NCBI GenBank assembly: GCA_949293405.1 | Contig: CASFDI010000090.1 | Location: 1 to 59,180 of the forward strand | From: an uncultured bacterium | GTDB lineage: Bacteria; Bacillota; Clostridia; Oscillospirales; CAG-272 | Reading direction: 5' to 3' | DNA length: 59,180 nucleotides | Shown: positions 24,826 through 35,806 of the stretch, in pieces | Layout: each line of letters starts with the position of its first letter | Numbering within the stretch: position 1 is the stretch's first letter | Program-made: the position numbers and the translations under genes | Notes under the pieces: generated by a model | Databases searched by the model: none | Told to the model about the DNA's origin: nothing | What the model saw: the letters and a program-made list of their open reading frames with translations, nothing else

Positions 24826-25539
24826 ATGAAAAAAATGCAGCAACTCTATGAAGGAAAAGCCAAGAAGGTGTACGCTACCGACGATCCCGATCTGGTGATT
24901 GTGGATTACAAGGATGACGCTACCGCGTTTAACGGGCTCAAGAAGGGCACCATTGCGGGCAAGGGCGTGATCAACAACCGGGTCACCAATTACCTGATGC
25001 AGATGCTGGAGGAGAAAGGAATTCCTACGCATTTTGTCAAGGAGCTTTCCGAGCGCGAGACCCTGGTGCGCCGGGTGTCCATCGTGCCGCTGGAAGTGAT
25101 CGTCCGCAATATTTCCGCCGGTTCGTTTTCCAAGCGTTACGGCGTGGAAGAGGGCCGTGTGTTTGCAGAGCCTACCCTTGAATTCTCCTACAAGAACGAC
25201 GACCTTGGCGACCCGCTGATCAACGACGATCATGCGGTGGCGCTGGGAATTGCCACACGCGATGAAATTGCACAGATCCGTCAGATGGCTCTGCAGGTCA
25301 ACACCCTGCTCAAGGAATTCTTCAAGGGAGTCGGCATTGATCTTGTGGACTTCAAACTGGAATTCGGAAAGACGAGCGACGGCCGCATTGTACTGGCTGA
25401 CGAGATTTCTCCCGACACCTGCCGGTTCTGGGATGCCAAAACGCATGCCAAACTGGACAAGGACCGCTTCCGCCGGGATCTGGGCGATGTGGAGGAAGCA
25501 TATCACGAAATTCTCTCGCGTATTTTCGGTGAAGCATGA
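24826..25539 (+). CDS. purC: Phosphoribosylaminoimidazole-succinocarboxamide synthase
   Basis: A 237-aa SAICAR synthetase that ligates aspartate to CAIR with ATP. The N-terminal [10 protein letters not shown], the VRNISAGSF block and [11 protein letters not shown] are family signatures. It has an AGGAGG SD. The stop overlaps the purF start as ATGA, so translation is coupled. Confidence 0.96.
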   Translation: MKKMQQLYEGKAKKVYATDDPDLVIVDYKDDATAFNGLKKGTIAGKGVINNRVTNYLMQMLEEKGIPTHFVKELSERETLVRRVSIVPLEVIVRNISAGSFSKRYGVEEGRVFAEPTLEFSYKNDDLGDPLINDDHAVALGIATRDEIAQIRQMALQVNTLLKEFFKGVGIDLVDFKLEFGKTSDGRIVLADEISPDTCRFWDAKTHAKLDKDRFRRDLGDVEEAYHEILSRIFGEA

Positions 25540-26990
25540 TGACCGACCGCGGATTGCATGAGGAGTGCGGCGTATTCGGTGTGTACTCGGAGGAGACCGC
25601 CGATGTGGCGTCCACTACCTATTACGGACTGTTTGCCCTGCAGCACAGGGGACAGGAAAGCGCGGGTATTGTGGTCAATGACGACGGTGTTTTTACCTCG
25701 TATAAAGATGTCGGCATTGTCAACGATGTGTTCAAGCCGACCGTGCTCGCCTCGCTCGGCATGGGGAATATGGCGGTAGGACATGTGCGCTACGGCACCA
25801 CCGGTACCAGCGGACGAGCCAATGCGCAGCCTATTGTAGTCAATCATATCAAGGGCAGTCTGGCACTGGCTCACAACGGCAATCTGACCAACTCGGCAGA
25901 GCTGCGCGAGGAACTGGAACTTGCCGGATCGATTTTCCACACCACCAGCGATACCGAGGTGATCTCTTATCTGATCACCAAGGAGCGCATCATCGCTCCC
26001 TCGATTGAAGAGGCGCTCTGTCGCGCCATGAACCGGCTGGAAGGCGCTTATTCGCTTGTGATCATGTCCCCTTCCAAACTGATTGCCGCCCGGGACCCGC
26101 ACGGCTTCCGCCCGCTCTGCTACGGGCGTACCGCCGACGGCCGGTATATTGTGGCCTCTGAGAGCTGCGCGCTTGATGCGGTCAGCGCCACGCTGGAGCG
26201 TGAACTGGAGCCGGGCGAAATTCTGGTGTTCGGGGAAGAGGGCGTGCGGTCCATCCGGGAACACTGCGGAAAGGTGCCCTCATCGCTCTGCATTTTCGAG
26301 TATATTTATTTCGCCCGTCCGGACAGCGTGGTGGATGGGGTGACGGTTCACAGCGCCCGCATCAAGGCGGGTTCTCTGCTTGCTCTGGAGCATCCGGTGC
26401 AGGCCGATGTGGTCATCGGAGTGCCCGATTCCGGGCTGGATGCCGCCATCGGTTATTCGCGGCAGTCGGGTATCCCTTATGGGGTAGGACTGATCAAGAA
26501 CCGCTATATTGCCCGGACATTTATTTCACCCGGACAGGCCTCCCGTGAAGATAAAGTGCGGATCAAACTGAATGTGGTACGCGAGACGGTAAACGGCAAG
26601 CGCGTGGTGCTTATCGACGATTCGATTGTGCGCGGAACCACCTCGGCCCGCATTATCAAACTATTGCGCGATGCAGGAGCCAAGGAAGTGCATATGCGGG
26701 TTTCCGCGCCCCCTTTCATCAATCCCTGCTATTACGGCACGGATGTGGATTCGCGCGATATGCTGATCGCCTGCCATCACACGGTGGAGGAGATTGCGCA
26801 GATTATCGGGGTGGACAGCCTGGGGTATCTGCAGCGTGAACACCTGGGACTGATCATCGGCAAGAACTGCGGTTACTGTGATGCCTGCTTCGGCGGCACC
26901 TATCCCACCGCCATTCCGAAAAAAACCGAGAAATACCGGTTCGAAAAGAAGCTGGGGAAAAAGGAGCGCGCGGATGAAAAGTTACAGTGA
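25536..26990 (+). CDS. purF: Amidophosphoribosyltransferase (Fe-S type)
   Basis: A 484-aa enzyme of the first committed step, PRPP plus glutamine to phosphoribosylamine. An ~10-residue propeptide precedes Cys11 (EECGVFGVY), the N-terminal nucleophile after processing. The PRPP loop is [14 protein letters not shown]. Cysteines in [16 protein letters not shown] and [13 protein letters not shown] match the [4Fe-4S] ligands of the B. subtilis enzyme. It overlaps purC by 4 bp and purM by 17 bp. Confidence 0.96.
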   Translation: MMTDRGLHEECGVFGVYSEETADVASTTYYGLFALQHRGQESAGIVVNDDGVFTSYKDVGIVNDVFKPTVLASLGMGNMAVGHVRYGTTGTSGRANAQPIVVNHIKGSLALAHNGNLTNSAELREELELAGSIFHTTSDTEVISYLITKERIIAPSIEEALCRAMNRLEGAYSLVIMSPSKLIAARDPHGFRPLCYGRTADGRYIVASESCALDAVSATLERELEPGEILVFGEEGVRSIREHCGKVPSSLCIFEYIYFARPDSVVDGVTVHSARIKAGSLLALEHPVQADVVIGVPDSGLDAAIGYSRQSGIPYGVGLIKNRYIARTFISPGQASREDKVRIKLNVVRETVNGKRVVLIDDSIVRGTTSARIIKLLRDAGAKEVHMRVSAPPFINPCYYGTDVDSRDMLIACHHTVEEIAQIIGVDSLGYLQREHLGLIIGKNCGYCDACFGGTYPTAIPKKTEKYRFEKKLGKKERADEKLQ

Positions 26991-28011
26991 GAGTTACAAA
27001 AAGGCGGGTGTGGACATTACGGCGGGCTATCGTGCGGTTGAACTGATGAAGGCGCACATCGCCCGGACCATGACCGGCGGAGTCGGATCGGACATCGGGG
27101 GCTTCGGCGGTCTGTTTGAACTGGATCTGACCGGTATGCCGCATCCGGTGCTGGTGAGCGGCACTGACGGCGTAGGTACCAAGCTGAAACTGGCGTTTCT
27201 GATGGACCGGCATGACACGGTCGGTATTGACTGCGTTGCCATGTGCGTCAACGATGTACTGTGCGTGGGTGCGAAACCGCTCTTTTTCCTGGACTACATT
27301 GCCTGCGGCAAGAATGTGCCCGAGAAGATTGCCGCCATTGTGGCGGGGGTCGCCGAAGGGTGCGTGCAGGCAGGCGCTGCGCTGATCGGCGGGGTAACCG
27401 CCGAAATGCCCGGTGTCTATCCGGAAGTTGAGTATGATCTGGCGGGATTCGCCGTAGGAGCGGTGGACCGCAGCCGCGTGCTGGACAACAAGAGTATGCG
27501 GGCCGGGGATGTCATGCTTGCACTTCCTTCCTCGGGCGTGCATTCCAACGGCTTTTCGCTGGTGCGCCGTATCTTCGATGTGGAGCATACCGATCTCGGC
27601 AAGCCTGTGGAGGCACTGGGAGGCGCTTCGCTGGGCGACACGCTTCTGACTCCTACGAAAATTTATGTCAAGCCCATGCTGGCCCTGATGGAACAGGTGC
27701 AGGTCAAAGGGGTTTCCCATATCACCGGCGGCGGCTTTTACGAAAATATTCCGCGCAGTATTCCGGACGGCCTCGGAGCCGTGATCCGGAAATCGGATGT
27801 GCGGGTACTGCCCATTTTCGATCTGATCGGCAGGACGGGCAATATTCCCGAACGCGATCTGTATAACACGTTCAATATGGGTGTCGGGATGAGCGTGGTG
27901 GTTGCGGCAGAAGATGCCGACCGCGCGCTTGCGGTTCTGCGGCAGGCAGGCGAGGATGCCTATGTACTGGGCGAGATCCGCGCCTGTGAGGACAAGGTGG
28001 TGCTGCTGTGA
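26974..28011 (+). CDS. purM: Phosphoribosylformylglycinamidine cyclo-ligase
   Basis: A 345-aa AIR synthetase of the PurM/SelD ATP-grasp-like fold. [28 protein letters not shown] and [12 protein letters not shown] are diagnostic. ATG 26974 with AAGGAG is chosen over an earlier in-frame start at 26878 deep inside purF. The stop overlaps purN by 4 bp. Confidence 0.96.
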   Translation: MKSYSESYKKAGVDITAGYRAVELMKAHIARTMTGGVGSDIGGFGGLFELDLTGMPHPVLVSGTDGVGTKLKLAFLMDRHDTVGIDCVAMCVNDVLCVGAKPLFFLDYIACGKNVPEKIAAIVAGVAEGCVQAGAALIGGVTAEMPGVYPEVEYDLAGFAVGAVDRSRVLDNKSMRAGDVMLALPSSGVHSNGFSLVRRIFDVEHTDLGKPVEALGGASLGDTLLTPTKIYVKPMLALMEQVQVKGVSHITGGGFYENIPRSIPDGLGAVIRKSDVRVLPIFDLIGRTGNIPERDLYNTFNMGVGMSVVVAAEDADRALAVLRQAGEDAYVLGEIRACEDKVVLL

Positions 28012-28628
28012 TGGGGGAGCCGGTCGCCGTTGCCGTACTGGTCTCGGGCGGAGGAACCAACCTGCAGGCTCTCTTGGATGCCGAGCAGGCGGGTCGCATT
28101 GTCAGCGGTCGCATCCGTCTGGTGGTTTCCAACCGGGCGGATGCATATGCGCTTGAACGCGCGCGTCTGGCAGGCGTGGAAACCGTAGTGCTCACCCGGG
28201 AGGAATATCCCGGGACAGAGGCATTCGAAGAGAAACTTGCCGAGGTGCTGCAGCAGCACGGAATCGGCCTGATTGTGCTGGCCGGATTCATGCGCATTCT
28301 GAGCGGAAATTTTACTGCCCGGTATCCCAAGAGAATCCTCAATGTACATCCCTCCCTGATTCCCGCTTTCTGCGGGAAGGGGTTCTACGGGTTGCGTGTC
28401 CACCAGGCGGCTCTGGATTACGGAGTCAAGGTAACCGGTGCGACCGTTCATTTTGTAAATGAAGTACCCGACGGCGGGGAGATTCTGCTCCAGAAGGCGG
28501 TTCCGGTCTGCCGCAATGACACACCGGAACGCCTGCAGAAACGGGTCATGGAAAGGGCCGAATGGAAACTGCTTCCGCGCGGGGTGGAACTGGTCTGCGC
28601 ACGGCTTCTTAAGGAAAGCAAGGAGTAA
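28008..28628 (+). CDS. purN: Phosphoribosylglycinamide formyltransferase (10-formyl-THF type)
   Basis: A 206-aa GAR transformylase. [12 protein letters not shown] at the N-terminus binds the phosphate, and the catalytic Asn/His/Asp set is seen in [11 protein letters not shown] and NEVPDGGEI. It starts as ATGATGGGG overlapping the purM stop. It uses 10-formyl-THF, the cofactor whose shortage the upstream ZTP switch reports. Confidence 0.96.
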   Translation: MMGEPVAVAVLVSGGGTNLQALLDAEQAGRIVSGRIRLVVSNRADAYALERARLAGVETVVLTREEYPGTEAFEEKLAEVLQQHGIGLIVLAGFMRILSGNFTARYPKRILNVHPSLIPAFCGKGFYGLRVHQAALDYGVKVTGATVHFVNEVPDGGEILLQKAVPVCRNDTPERLQKRVMERAEWKLLPRGVELVCARLLKESKE

Positions 28629-28632
28629 AGAC

Positions 28633-29352
28633 ATGGATATCTATCAGATCAAACCGATGGAAGAGGCGCTGCGCGCCGGCTATGTGGGACGCGGCATTGT
28701 AGTGGGCACTTCGCCTGACGGTGCCTGGGGGGTTACCGCCTATTTCATCATGGGACGCAGTGAGAACAGCCGCAACCGGGTATTCCGCGATTGCGGTGAC
28801 CGTGTGATGATTTACCCGTATGATCCCGCAAAGGTTGAGGATCCCAGCCTGATCATTTATGCGCCCGTGCGTGAGGCGGGCGACCGTCTGGTCGTGACCA
28901 ACGGGGACCAGACTGACACGGTCTGTGACGGCCTTGCGGCAGGGAAAAGTTTTTCCGAAGCACTGCAGACGCGCTGCTTCGAACCCGATGCCCCCAATCT
29001 GACGCCCCGTATCAGCGCTCTGCTCTCCTTTGACCGCAAGGGCGGCTTTTCGTATGAGATGAGTATTCTCAAGAGCGTGGATGCTGCGGGAAGCGGATGT
29101 GCCCGTTACACTTTTTCATATCCGGCAACACCCGGACTGGGGCATTTTCTGCATACTTATGTTTGCGACGGTAATCCGCTTCCCACTTTCCAGGGAGAGC
29201 CCGAACGGGTGGCAATCGATGCCGGAGCACAGCAGTTTGCCGATCGGATCTGGGGCCATCTGCATCCGGAGCACCGGATTTCACTTTATGTACGCTACAC
29301 GCATCTCTGCACGGGAGAGGTGCAGTCGGTGCTGTATAACCGCTATCAGTAA
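28633..29352 (+). CDS. purO: PurO-type IMP cyclohydrolase
   Basis: A 239-aa protein resembling the archaeal-type IMP cyclohydrolase that closes FAICAR to IMP, unlike the MGS-fold domain of fused PurH. Features: GYVGRGIVVGTSPDG, YFIMGRSENSRNRVF and YPYDPAKVEDPSLIIY. The start is ATG 28633 with AAGGAG 6-11 bp upstream, four bp after purN. Adjacent to a separate AICAR transformylase, it completes a split version of PurH. The symbol is used by family likeness. Confidence 0.88.
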   Translation: MDIYQIKPMEEALRAGYVGRGIVVGTSPDGAWGVTAYFIMGRSENSRNRVFRDCGDRVMIYPYDPAKVEDPSLIIYAPVREAGDRLVVTNGDQTDTVCDGLAAGKSFSEALQTRCFEPDAPNLTPRISALLSFDRKGGFSYEMSILKSVDAAGSGCARYTFSYPATPGLGHFLHTYVCDGNPLPTFQGEPERVAIDAGAQQFADRIWGHLHPEHRISLYVRYTHLCTGEVQSVLYNRYQ

Positions 29353-29377
29353 GTCGGTAAGGAGGAATCGGAAATTT

Positions 29378-30562
29378 ATGCGGGAATTTGAACTCAAATA
29401 CGGCTGTAATCCCAACCAGAAGCCCAGCCGTATTTTCATGAAGAACGGCGGGGAACTGCCGCTTGAAATTCTTTCGGGACGGCCGGGATATATCAATTTC
29501 CTGGATGCGCTGAACAGCTGGCAACTGGTGCGCGAGGTCCGTGAAGCGACCGGTCTGCCTGCCGCCACCTCCTTCAAACATGTCAGCCCCACTTCCGCAG
29601 CGGTGGGCCTGCCGCTGTCGGATGAGTTGGCGCGCGCCTGCTTTGTGGACGGAATTGCCGGACTTAATGATTCGCCTCTTGCCTGTGCCTATGCGCGTGC
29701 GCGCGGTACCGACCGGATGAGTTCGTTCGGGGACTGGATCGCTCTTTCAGATGTGTGTGACGAAACCACCGCAAGAGTCATCAAACCTGAGGTTTCCGAC
29801 GGCATCATTGCTCCCGGCTACACGCCCGAAGCTCTGGAGATCCTGCGCACCAAGCGCAAGGGCAACTACAATATTGTCCGGATTGACCCGTCCTATGTCC
29901 CCGCGCCGGTGGAATGCAAGGATGTGTTCGGGATCACTTTTGAACAGGGACGCAATAATTTCGCTATTACGCCCGAATTGCTGTCAAACCCTGTTACGCA
30001 GAACAAGGACCTGCCCGATACGGCGCGGCGGGACCTTTTGATTGCGTTGATCACGCTCAAATATACCCAGTCCAATTCGGTCTGCTACGCGGTTGACGGG
30101 CAGGCGATCGGCGTGGGAGCGGGGCAGCAGTCCCGTATTCACTGTACGCGTCTGGCGGGCTCCAAGGCGGACACCTGGCAGTTGCGCCGGCATCCCAAGG
30201 TACTGGCATTGCCGTTTTTGCCCACACTGGGGCGTGCCGACCGTGACAATGTCATCGATGGGTATATCAACCACAACGAAGAGGATGTATGCGCCGACGG
30301 CAACTGGCAGCAGTACTTTACCAGTCGCCCCGAACCGCTGACCGCGCAGGAAGCACGCGCTTATCTGGATACCATTACGGGTGTGTCTCTGGCGTCGGAT
30401 GCTTTTTTCCCGTTCGGGGATAATATTCAGCGCGCCAGACGCAGCGGGGTATCCTATGTTGCGCAGCCGGGCGGATCCATCCGCGACGGGCAGGTGATCG
30501 AAACCTGCGACCGGTACGGCATGACCATGGTCTTTACCGGTATGCGTCTGTTCCACCACTGA
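29378..30562 (+). CDS. Stand-alone AICAR transformylase (PurH C-terminal type)
   Basis: A 394-aa protein equal to the AICAR formyltransferase domain of PurH with no N-terminal cyclohydrolase. The catalytic Lys-His pair is seen at residues 67-68 (SFKHVSPTSAAVG). Other marks are RMSSFGDWIALSD and SNSVCYAVDGQAIGVGAGQQ. The start is ATG 29378; AAGGAGG is 12 bp away, slightly far. It formylates AICAR with 10-formyl-THF and hands FAICAR to the neighbouring cyclohydrolase. Confidence 0.93.
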   Translation: MREFELKYGCNPNQKPSRIFMKNGGELPLEILSGRPGYINFLDALNSWQLVREVREATGLPAATSFKHVSPTSAAVGLPLSDELARACFVDGIAGLNDSPLACAYARARGTDRMSSFGDWIALSDVCDETTARVIKPEVSDGIIAPGYTPEALEILRTKRKGNYNIVRIDPSYVPAPVECKDVFGITFEQGRNNFAITPELLSNPVTQNKDLPDTARRDLLIALITLKYTQSNSVCYAVDGQAIGVGAGQQSRIHCTRLAGSKADTWQLRRHPKVLALPFLPTLGRADRDNVIDGYINHNEEDVCADGNWQQYFTSRPEPLTAQEARAYLDTITGVSLASDAFFPFGDNIQRARRSGVSYVAQPGGSIRDGQVIETCDRYGMTMVFTGMRLFHH

Positions 30563-30630
30563 TTTGAATTTATCCGGGCGCGGTTTTACGCACTGATTAC
30601 CGGTTTTCCGGCAGATAAGGGAGGTTTTCT

Positions 30631-31908
30631 ATGAATATCATGGTTGTAGGCGGTGGCGGCCGCGAGCATGCCATCATCAAGAAACTCAAAGAAAACAAAC
30701 GGGTCAAGAACCTTTACGCATTGCCCGGAAACGGCGGCATTGCCCATGACGCAACCTGCATCAATATCGAAGCAACAGACCTTGATGCGGTGGTTTCGTT
30801 TGCGGTGGGCAATGACGTGGACTATGCGGTGGTCGCTCCCGACAATCCGCTGGTTATGGGGCTTGTGGACCGGCTGGAGGAAGCCGGCATCCCCTGTTTC
30901 GGCCCCAACCGTGCAGCTGCCGCTATTGAGGGCAGTAAGGTTTTCGCCAAGAACCTGATGAAGAAATACGGGATTCCCACCGCAGATTTCCGTGTGTTTG
31001 ACCAGTTGCAGCAGGCGCTGGAATATGTGGAACAGGTTCCGATGCCCGTAGTGATCAAGGCGGACGGCCTGGCATACGGAAAAGGGGTAACAGTTGCCGG
31101 AACGCTGGAAGAAGCGCAGGGCGCGCTGCGTGCCCTGATGGAGACGCGTGTGTTCGGAGAGAGCGGCGCACAGGTGATCGTGGAAGAATGCCTGACCGGA
31201 CCGGAAGTATCGGTGCTGGCGTTTACGGATGGCGAAACCGTGGTGCCCATGATCTCTTCCATGGACCACAAGCGTGTCGGGGACGGGGACACCGGTCCCA
31301 ATACGGGCGGCATGGGCGCGATTGCTCCGAATCCCTTCTATACACCCGAGATTGCACAGCAGTGCATGGACACCATCTTCCGTCCGACGGTGCAGGCCAT
31401 GGCGGAAGAAGGGCGGCCGTTCCGTGGCTGCCTGTATTTCGGGTTGATGCTCACCCCTGACGGGCCGCGTGTGATTGAATACAACTGCCGCTTCGGAGAT
31501 CCCGAGGCACAGGTGGTGCTTTCTCTGCTTGAGAGTGATCTCCTGACTGTTATGCGTGCGGTTACGGACGGAAAACTGGCAAAAACCCCTGTTCGTTTCT
31601 CGAAAAAATCGGCTGCATGTGTGGTGATGGCCGCTTCCGGTTATCCCGGGAAATATGTTTCCGGTGAGGTCATTGATCTGCCTGCGCCGGTGGCGGAACA
31701 TGTGTTCGCCGCGGGAGTTCGCCTGGGAGAGGGGGCGTCGCTTGTGACCTCGGGCGGACGCGTGCTGGGGGTCTGTGCAGTGGCCGACACCCTGCGGGCC
31801 GCAGTGGCGACCGCTTATGAGCGGGCACAGGAGATTCACTTTGACAGCGCTTACATGCGTACTGATATCGGCGCGCGTGCTGTTGCCGCGCTTGAGGCGG
31901 AACAGTAA
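30631..31908 (+). CDS. purD: Phosphoribosylamine-glycine ligase
   Basis: A 425-aa ATP-grasp enzyme making GAR. MNIMVVGGGGREHAI, PNTGGMGA and EYNCRFGDPE are canonical. ATG 30631 follows AAGGGAGG. It lies ~68 bp after the transformylase in the same operon. Confidence 0.97.
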   Translation: MNIMVVGGGGREHAIIKKLKENKRVKNLYALPGNGGIAHDATCINIEATDLDAVVSFAVGNDVDYAVVAPDNPLVMGLVDRLEEAGIPCFGPNRAAAAIEGSKVFAKNLMKKYGIPTADFRVFDQLQQALEYVEQVPMPVVIKADGLAYGKGVTVAGTLEEAQGALRALMETRVFGESGAQVIVEECLTGPEVSVLAFTDGETVVPMISSMDHKRVGDGDTGPNTGGMGAIAPNPFYTPEIAQQCMDTIFRPTVQAMAEEGRPFRGCLYFGLMLTPDGPRVIEYNCRFGDPEAQVVLSLLESDLLTVMRAVTDGKLAKTPVRFSKKSAACVVMAASGYPGKYVSGEVIDLPAPVAEHVFAAGVRLGEGASLVTSGGRVLGVCAVADTLRAAVATAYERAQEIHFDSAYMRTDIGARAVAALEAEQ

Positions 31909-31913
31909 GTATG

Positions 31914-31938
31914 CCCCCGGCGCTTGCCGCGCCGGGGG
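31914..31938 (+). other. Strong intra-operon hairpin between purD and purL
   Basis: Perfect 10-bp GC stem CCCCCGGCGC/GCGCCGGGGG with a TTGCC loop, three bases after the purD stop. There is no T run (ATTTCG follows), so it is a poor terminator. It may protect the upstream mRNA or lower purL expression. Confidence 0.65.
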
Positions 31939-32067
31939 ATTTCGCCGCATGCCCGGACTGCGGGTGTGACCTTGCGCTTTTGCCGGGGTGCCTGCCGGAC
32001 ATTGTGCCGGAAGGACAACGGCGGAGAGCGAAAACGACTGAGAATAATTTGATAAGGATGCTATTAT

Positions 32068-35000
32068 ATGGTTTATCGGATTTTTGTGGAAAAAAAGCCG
32101 GGACTTGACCTTGCGGCACAGGCATTGCTGTCCGATCTGCGCACGCTGCTGGGGCTTTCGTGCATCAGGCAGTTGCGCCTGCTCAACCGCTACGATGTTG
32201 AGGGAATCGGGGAACCGCTGTTCCGGGATGCGGTGCGAAATGTGTTTTCAGAGCCGCAGCTGGACCGGGTATATGAGGAGGCTGAGCCGGCCGATGCGGT
32301 TTTCGCTGTCGAATATCTGCCGGGCCAGTTTGATCAGCGAGCCGACAGTGCGGCCCAGTGTATCCGAATCATTGCTCCCGAATCGGCACCCGTGGTGCGC
32401 ACGGCACAGGTGTATCTGCTTTACGGTGATCTGACCGATGCGGATGTGGCGGCAGTCAAAAAATATGTGATCAACCCGGTAGAGGCGCGGGAGGCATCGC
32501 TGGAGAAGCCCGATACCCTGGCGGTCTCCTATGCATTGCCCGATCATGTGGATACGCTTGAAGGCTTTTGCCGGCTGGACAGGGAGGGGCTGAACGACTT
32601 TTTGAACCGTTACGGTCTGGCAATGGATGCGGACGATGTGGCGTTCTGCCAGGCTTATTTCCGCCGGGAGGGTCGGGACCCTACCATCACCGAAATCAGG
32701 ATGATCGATACCTACTGGTCGGACCACTGCCGGCATACCACGTTCCTTACCACTGTGGACGGAGTGGAATTTGAGGATCCGTTGCTGGAGGCAACCTACC
32801 GGCAGTATCTGGCGGCGCGGGAAAGTGTGGGACGGACCAAACCGGTCAATCTGATGGACATCGCCACCATTGCCGCACGGTGTCTCAAAGCACAGGGAAA
32901 ACTGCCCCTTCTGGATGAATCCGAAGAGATCAACGCCTGCACGGTGCGCATGCGGATGGATGTGGACGGCAAGTGGGAAGACTGGCTGTTGCTTTTCAAG
33001 AATGAGACACACAACCATCCAACTGAGATTGAGCCGTTCGGAGGCGCCGCAACCTGTATCGGGGGCGCTATCCGGGATCCGCTGTCAGGCCGGGCCTATG
33101 TATACGGAGCGATGCGTGTGACGGGGGCGGCTGATCCTCGCACCCCCGTGAGCGAAACCCTGCCCGGGAAATTGCCGCAGCGCAAGATTGTCACTACCGC
33201 CGCTGCCGGATATGCTTCCTACGGTAATCAGATCGGCCTTGCAACCGGGATTGTGGATGAACTCTATCACCCGGGTTATGCTGCCAAGCGTATGGAGATC
33301 GGCGCGGTGATCGCCGCGGCGCCTGCCGCCAATGTGCGGCGCGAATGTCCGGCGCCGGGTGACCGGGTGATTCTGCTGGGCGGCCGCACCGGCCGGGACG
33401 GTTGCGGAGGAGCAACCGGCTCTTCCAAGTCGCATACTGCGCATTCTCTGGAAACCTGCGGAGCTGAAGTGCAGAAAGGAAATGCTCCCGAAGAACGCAA
33501 ACTTCAGCGCCTGTTCCGCAATCCGACCGCCTGCCGGATGATCAAACGATGCAATGATTTCGGCGCGGGCGGCGTATCGGTGGCAATCGGCGAGCTGGCC
33601 GACGGGCTGGTGATCGAGCTGGACGCCGTGCCGCGCAAATACGAGGGCTTGGACGGCACGGAACTGGCGATCAGTGAATCGCAGGAACGTATGGCTGTCG
33701 TGGTGGCACCGGAGGATGTGAATGCGTTCCTGGCGCTTGCCGATACCGAGAACCTGGAAGCAACCCCTGTGGCCACTGTTACCGCCGAGCCGCGGCTGGT
33801 CATGCACTGGAAGGGAAACACCATTGTGGACCTTTCACGCGAATTTCTGGGGTCGAACGGCGCCGAGAAGCATATCCGGGTTGCGCCTGCCGCTCCGGTT
33901 GCATACGAAAATCCGATGCCCGCTGACTTTGCAGAGGGCATGCGCGGAGTAGCGCAGGGGCTGAATACCTGCTCGCATCGCGGGCTTGCCGAGCGGTTTG
34001 ACTCGACCATTGGGGCAGGGACGGTTCTGATGCCCTTCGGTGGAAAATATCAGCTGACGCCGGCACAGGCCATGGTGCAGAAGGTGTCGGTTGAAACCGG
34101 CCATACCGATACGGTATCGTTGATGGCATGGGGATATAATCCGTATGTAGCCATGAACAGTCCTTATCATGCCGCTTATCTGGCGGTGGTGGAATCGGTT
34201 TCCAAACTGATTGCAGCGGGCGCGGATTTCAGACAGGTTTATCTGACATTCCAGGAATATTTCGAACGGCCCGGAAAAGATCCCGCACGGTGGGGCAAAC
34301 CGCTTGCCGCTCTGCTGGGCGCATTCCGCGCACAGATGGAGCTGGGCATTGCCGCTATCGGGGGAAAAGACTCCATGAGCGGATCGTTTGAAAAACTGGA
34401 TGTGCCCCCCACGCTGGTTTCCTTCGCGGTGACTACGGACCGGGTGCAGTACATTCTTTCCGGTGAATTCAAGTGCCCGGGAGATCGGGTGGTATTGCTG
34501 CGTCCAGCATACGGCGCGGACGGACTGCCACAGGCCGGGTCGTTGCTGGCACTGTTTGATCAGATCACCGGACTGGCACGCACCGGCCGTGCGCGCGCTG
34601 TCTATACCCTGACATCCGGCGGCGTGGCAGAAGCGTTGCTGAAGATGGCTCTGGGGAATCGCCTGGGGGTTTCGCTGTGCGAAACACTGTCACTTGAGAC
34701 GCTGTTCGGACTGTGCTACGGCGGATTCGTGGTTGAAATGGCCTATGGGGAGGTGCCTGCCGGCGGGCTCTTGCTGGGCGAGGTCACCGAAGAGCCGGTG
34801 ATTGCATGCGGAAATCAATCGCTCTCACTTGACGAGTTATCGGAACTGTACGAAGGGGTACTGGAATCCATTTTCCCGGTGCAGGTAGCGGCAGACAGAG
34901 AAAAGACCGAGACCTTCTCGGCGCCCGAAATGCCGCGTCGTGCACCCGCGGTGGCTTCTGCGCATCCGGTGGTGCTGATTCCGGCGTTCCCGGGAACCAA

Positions 35001-35769
35001 CTGTGAGTACGATACTGCAAAGGTGCTGCGTGATGCAGGGGCCGAGCCCGATATCATGGTGCTCAACAATCTGACTTCTGCGGGAATCGCAGGCAGCATC
35101 GAACGCTTCGCCGATAAACTGAAACGCGCACAGATGGTCTTTGTTCCGGGCGGTTTTTCCGGCGGGGACGAGCCCGACGGATCTGGTAAATTCATCACTG
35201 CTTTCTTCCGCAATCCCGCAATCCGCGAGCAGGTGGAGGAGTTGCTGGAACGCCGCGACGGTCTGATGTGCGGCATCTGCAACGGGTTCCAGGCACTGAT
35301 CAAGCTGGGACTTCTGCCGTACGGGAAGATTCTGGACGCAGATGCTTCCATGCCGACCCTGACCTTCAACACCATCGGGCGGCACCAGTCGCGTCTGGTG
35401 CGCACCCGTATCGCTTCCAATCGCTCGCCCTGGCTCTCCAATACGCATGTGGGAGAGATCTACACGGTTCCTGTCTCTCACGGAGAAGGGCGTTTCCTCG
35501 CTTCCGAAGAGACGGTGCGTGCGTTGGCGGCAAACGGACAGATCGCCACTCAGTATGTGGATTTTGACGGGGAAGCCACCATGGATATCCGTTACAATCC
35601 CAACGGCTCGGCCTTCGCGGTAGAGGGCATCACCTCTCCTGACGGACGGGTGCTGGGCAAGATGGGACATTCGGAACGCATCGGATACGGTCTGTATCGG
35701 AATGTGCCCGGCGCATACGATATGAAAATGTTCGAAGCGGCGGTTGCCTATTTCCGCAAGAGGATCTGA
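32068..35769 (+). CDS. purL: Phosphoribosylformylglycinamidine synthase, long single-chain form
   Basis: A 1233-aa FGAM synthase. An N-terminal PurS-like region comes first, then two AIR-synthase halves (DTYWSDHCRHTTF; NETHNHPTEIEPFGGAATC). A class I glutaminase domain ends the chain (from ~970), with catalytic Cys in MCGICNGFQAL and the His-x-Glu pair in SHGEGRF. This length and order fit the Gram-positive single-chain clade rather than split PurS-Q-L. ATG 32068 has an AAGGA SD. Last gene of the pur operon. Confidence 0.96.
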   Translation: MVYRIFVEKKPGLDLAAQALLSDLRTLLGLSCIRQLRLLNRYDVEGIGEPLFRDAVRNVFSEPQLDRVYEEAEPADAVFAVEYLPGQFDQRADSAAQCIRIIAPESAPVVRTAQVYLLYGDLTDADVAAVKKYVINPVEAREASLEKPDTLAVSYALPDHVDTLEGFCRLDREGLNDFLNRYGLAMDADDVAFCQAYFRREGRDPTITEIRMIDTYWSDHCRHTTFLTTVDGVEFEDPLLEATYRQYLAARESVGRTKPVNLMDIATIAARCLKAQGKLPLLDESEEINACTVRMRMDVDGKWEDWLLLFKNETHNHPTEIEPFGGAATCIGGAIRDPLSGRAYVYGAMRVTGAADPRTPVSETLPGKLPQRKIVTTAAAGYASYGNQIGLATGIVDELYHPGYAAKRMEIGAVIAAAPAANVRRECPAPGDRVILLGGRTGRDGCGGATGSSKSHTAHSLETCGAEVQKGNAPEERKLQRLFRNPTACRMIKRCNDFGAGGVSVAIGELADGLVIELDAVPRKYEGLDGTELAISESQERMAVVVAPEDVNAFLALADTENLEATPVATVTAEPRLVMHWKGNTIVDLSREFLGSNGAEKHIRVAPAAPVAYENPMPADFAEGMRGVAQGLNTCSHRGLAERFDSTIGAGTVLMPFGGKYQLTPAQAMVQKVSVETGHTDTVSLMAWGYNPYVAMNSPYHAAYLAVVESVSKLIAAGADFRQVYLTFQEYFERPGKDPARWGKPLAALLGAFRAQMELGIAAIGGKDSMSGSFEKLDVPPTLVSFAVTTDRVQYILSGEFKCPGDRVVLLRPAYGADGLPQAGSLLALFDQITGLARTGRARAVYTLTSGGVAEALLKMALGNRLGVSLCETLSLETLFGLCYGGFVVEMAYGEVPAGGLLLGEVTEEPVIACGNQSLSLDELSELYEGVLESIFPVQVAADREKTETFSAPEMPRRAPAVASAHPVVLIPAFPGTNCEYDTAKVLRDAGAEPDIMVLNNLTSAGIAGSIERFADKLKRAQMVFVPGGFSGGDEPDGSGKFITAFFRNPAIREQVEELLERRDGLMCGICNGFQALIKLGLLPYGKILDADASMPTLTFNTIGRHQSRLVRTRIASNRSPWLSNTHVGEIYTVPVSHGEGRFLASEETVRALAANGQIATQYVDFDGEATMDIRYNPNGSAFAVEGITSPDGRVLGKMGHSERIGYGLYRNVPGAYDMKMFEAAVAYFRKRI

Positions 35770-35806
35770 ATTGCGACATCTCCGGACAGTCTGACAAACG
35801 AAAACC

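Noticed and set aside
30586-31950. 454-codon frame antisense to purD
   Set aside because: purD is canonical on the plus strand; the antisense frame lacks any signature.
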